From positions 264,378-328,377 of the forward strand of contig NZ_SMRT01000007.1 of NCBI RefSeq assembly GCF_004354045.1: DNA of 64,000 bases, written 5' to 3'. Of this stretch, positions 63,488 to 64,000 are shown piece after piece (position 1 is the stretch's first letter; each line of letters opens with the position of its first letter). The notes under the pieces were generated by a model. That model was given only the letters and a program-made list of their open reading frames with translations. It made no database searches and was not told the DNA's origin. Origin of the DNA: Paenibacillus piri. GTDB taxonomy: Bacteria; Bacillota; Bacilli; Paenibacillales; NBRC-103111. The position numbers and the translations under genes were made by a program.

Positions 63488-63596
63488 CCTTTGCCAACCA
63501 ACCTTTTGCCTATTTAATGAATCAAGCTTATTGTTCACCAAGCGGTGTTAGAGTATGTGAATTGAAAAATCTAAGAATATGAACTTTATATTTCTA

Positions 63597-63660
63597 GACC
63601 TTACTTTTGGGGGAGCCCCCGATTATGCACGGAAATATGCTGCGCCATTTCCTAAACAAT
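63597..63660 (+). repeat. Repeat family 1, copy 4 (right module only)
   Basis: GACCTTACTTTTGGGGGAGC then CCCCGATTATGCACGG and the second hairpin, ending ATTTCCTAAACAAT. It lacks the left end. It is followed by AAAAAAGCCGCCCGG, which looks like the start of a terminator stem with no matching second arm. Confidence 0.75.
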
Positions 63661-63685
63661 AAAAAAGCCGCCCGGAGAAAACGAG

Positions 63686-64000
63686 GCCACTGAAAAAGTC
63701 TGCATCATCTATAAGAGGTACAGTCCCTCAAGAAAATTGAGCAGGCTGTGCCTCTTTTCGCTTATAATTAAAGCATCATGAAGAGCGGGTGATCGAATGA
63801 TTCGGCAACAACAATCAATGGTTTTAAGTCCATATGCAGGGTTATATGACATCGTCGTGCCAAAGGACAATATGTTGCGCCAAATCAACGATCTGGTGGA
63901 CTTTACTTTCATATACGATGAATTGAAAGATAAATACTGTTTAGACAACGGTCGCAATGCGATCGATCCGATCCGCATGTTCAAGTATCTCCTATTAAAA
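63686..64000 (+). mobile_element. Left part of an IS1182-family insertion sequence (truncated by the window edge)
   Basis: The element probably begins near CCACTGAAAAAGTC (about 63686), just before the transposase gene. An imperfect inverted repeat (AGAGGTACAG/CTGTGCCTCT, about 63713-63756) precedes the coding region. The boundary is inferred, since the right end is outside. Confidence 0.6.
63797..64000 (+). CDS. IS1182-family transposase, N-terminal part
   Basis: The first 68 codons of a DDE transposase, starting MIRQQQSMVLSPYAGLYDIV, then VPKDNMLRQINDLVDFTFIY and the RNAIDPIRMFKYLLLK block (DUF772-type N-terminal domain). The frame is open at the window edge. It has a weak ribosome-binding site (GAGCGGG). 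TATAAT upstream may be its -10 box. Confidence 0.85.
   Translation, partial: MIRQQQSMVLSPYAGLYDIVVPKDNMLRQINDLVDFTFIYDELKDKYCLDNGRNAIDPIRMFKYLLLK

Overview
The window is a contiguous stretch of a low-to-mid GC, endospore-forming Firmicute chromosome. It most resembles the Paenibacillaceae (Paenibacillus/Cohnella type). The evidence is the conserved Bacillales gene order gpr-spoIIP-yqxA-lepA-hemW-hrcA-(chaperonin)-grpE-dnaK-dnaJ ... prmA-rsmE-mtaB, the comER/comEA-comEB-comEC block, the yqeG-yqeH-aroE-yhbY-nadD-yqeK-rsfS-yqeM block, spoVAC-AD-AE, and an S-layer (SLH) protein. Most genes lie on the minus strand.

Layout, left to right. 1-9.1 kb: 5' part of addB, a Fur-controlled nitroreductase, an rRNA methyltransferase, deoC, a Nudix hydrolase, mtaB, rsmE, a site-2-protease-like membrane protease and prmA. 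9.2-11 kb: a small accessory pocket (MmcQ/YjbR protein, stress-protein-like gene, YfhD-like gene) with palindromic repeats and several stacked terminators. 11-18 kb: the heat-shock operon hrcA-chaperonin-grpE-dnaK-dnaJ behind a perfect CIRCE operator. 18-28.7 kb: GNAT acetyltransferase, hemW, lepA, yqxA, spoIIP, gpr, rpsT, holA and an ECF sigma/anti-sigma pair. 29-37 kb: a DUF2264 protein and the late competence genes comEC, comEB, comEA and comER, with metY inserted between comEA and comEB. 37-47 kb: T-box-controlled leuS, then the yqeM/cvfB/rsfS/yqeK/nadD/yhbY/aroE/yqeH/yqeG cluster (ribosome maturation, NAD synthesis, shikimate pathway). 47-54 kb: a transglutaminase-DUF58-MoxR operon and spoVAC-AD-AE. 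54-64 kb: a 14-repeat RCC1 protein with SLH anchors, an RND efflux pump with an unusual adaptor, an L,D-transpeptidase, and the start of an IS1182-family transposase.

The most striking observation is the 513-residue chaperonin at 15323-16864. It is not a bacterial GroEL. It has thermosome/CCT-type motifs and a built-in lid segment, i.e. it looks like a group III (archaeal-like) chaperonin. It overlaps hrcA by 4 nt and precedes grpE, so DnaK, GrpE, DnaJ and an archaeal-type folding chamber would be co-transcribed under HrcA/CIRCE control. Also notable are three families of short dispersed repeats. One is a tandem ~113-bp element present as pairs both in the grpE-dnaK spacer and between the leuS T-box and the leuS start codon. 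No tRNA, rRNA or CRISPR array was seen.
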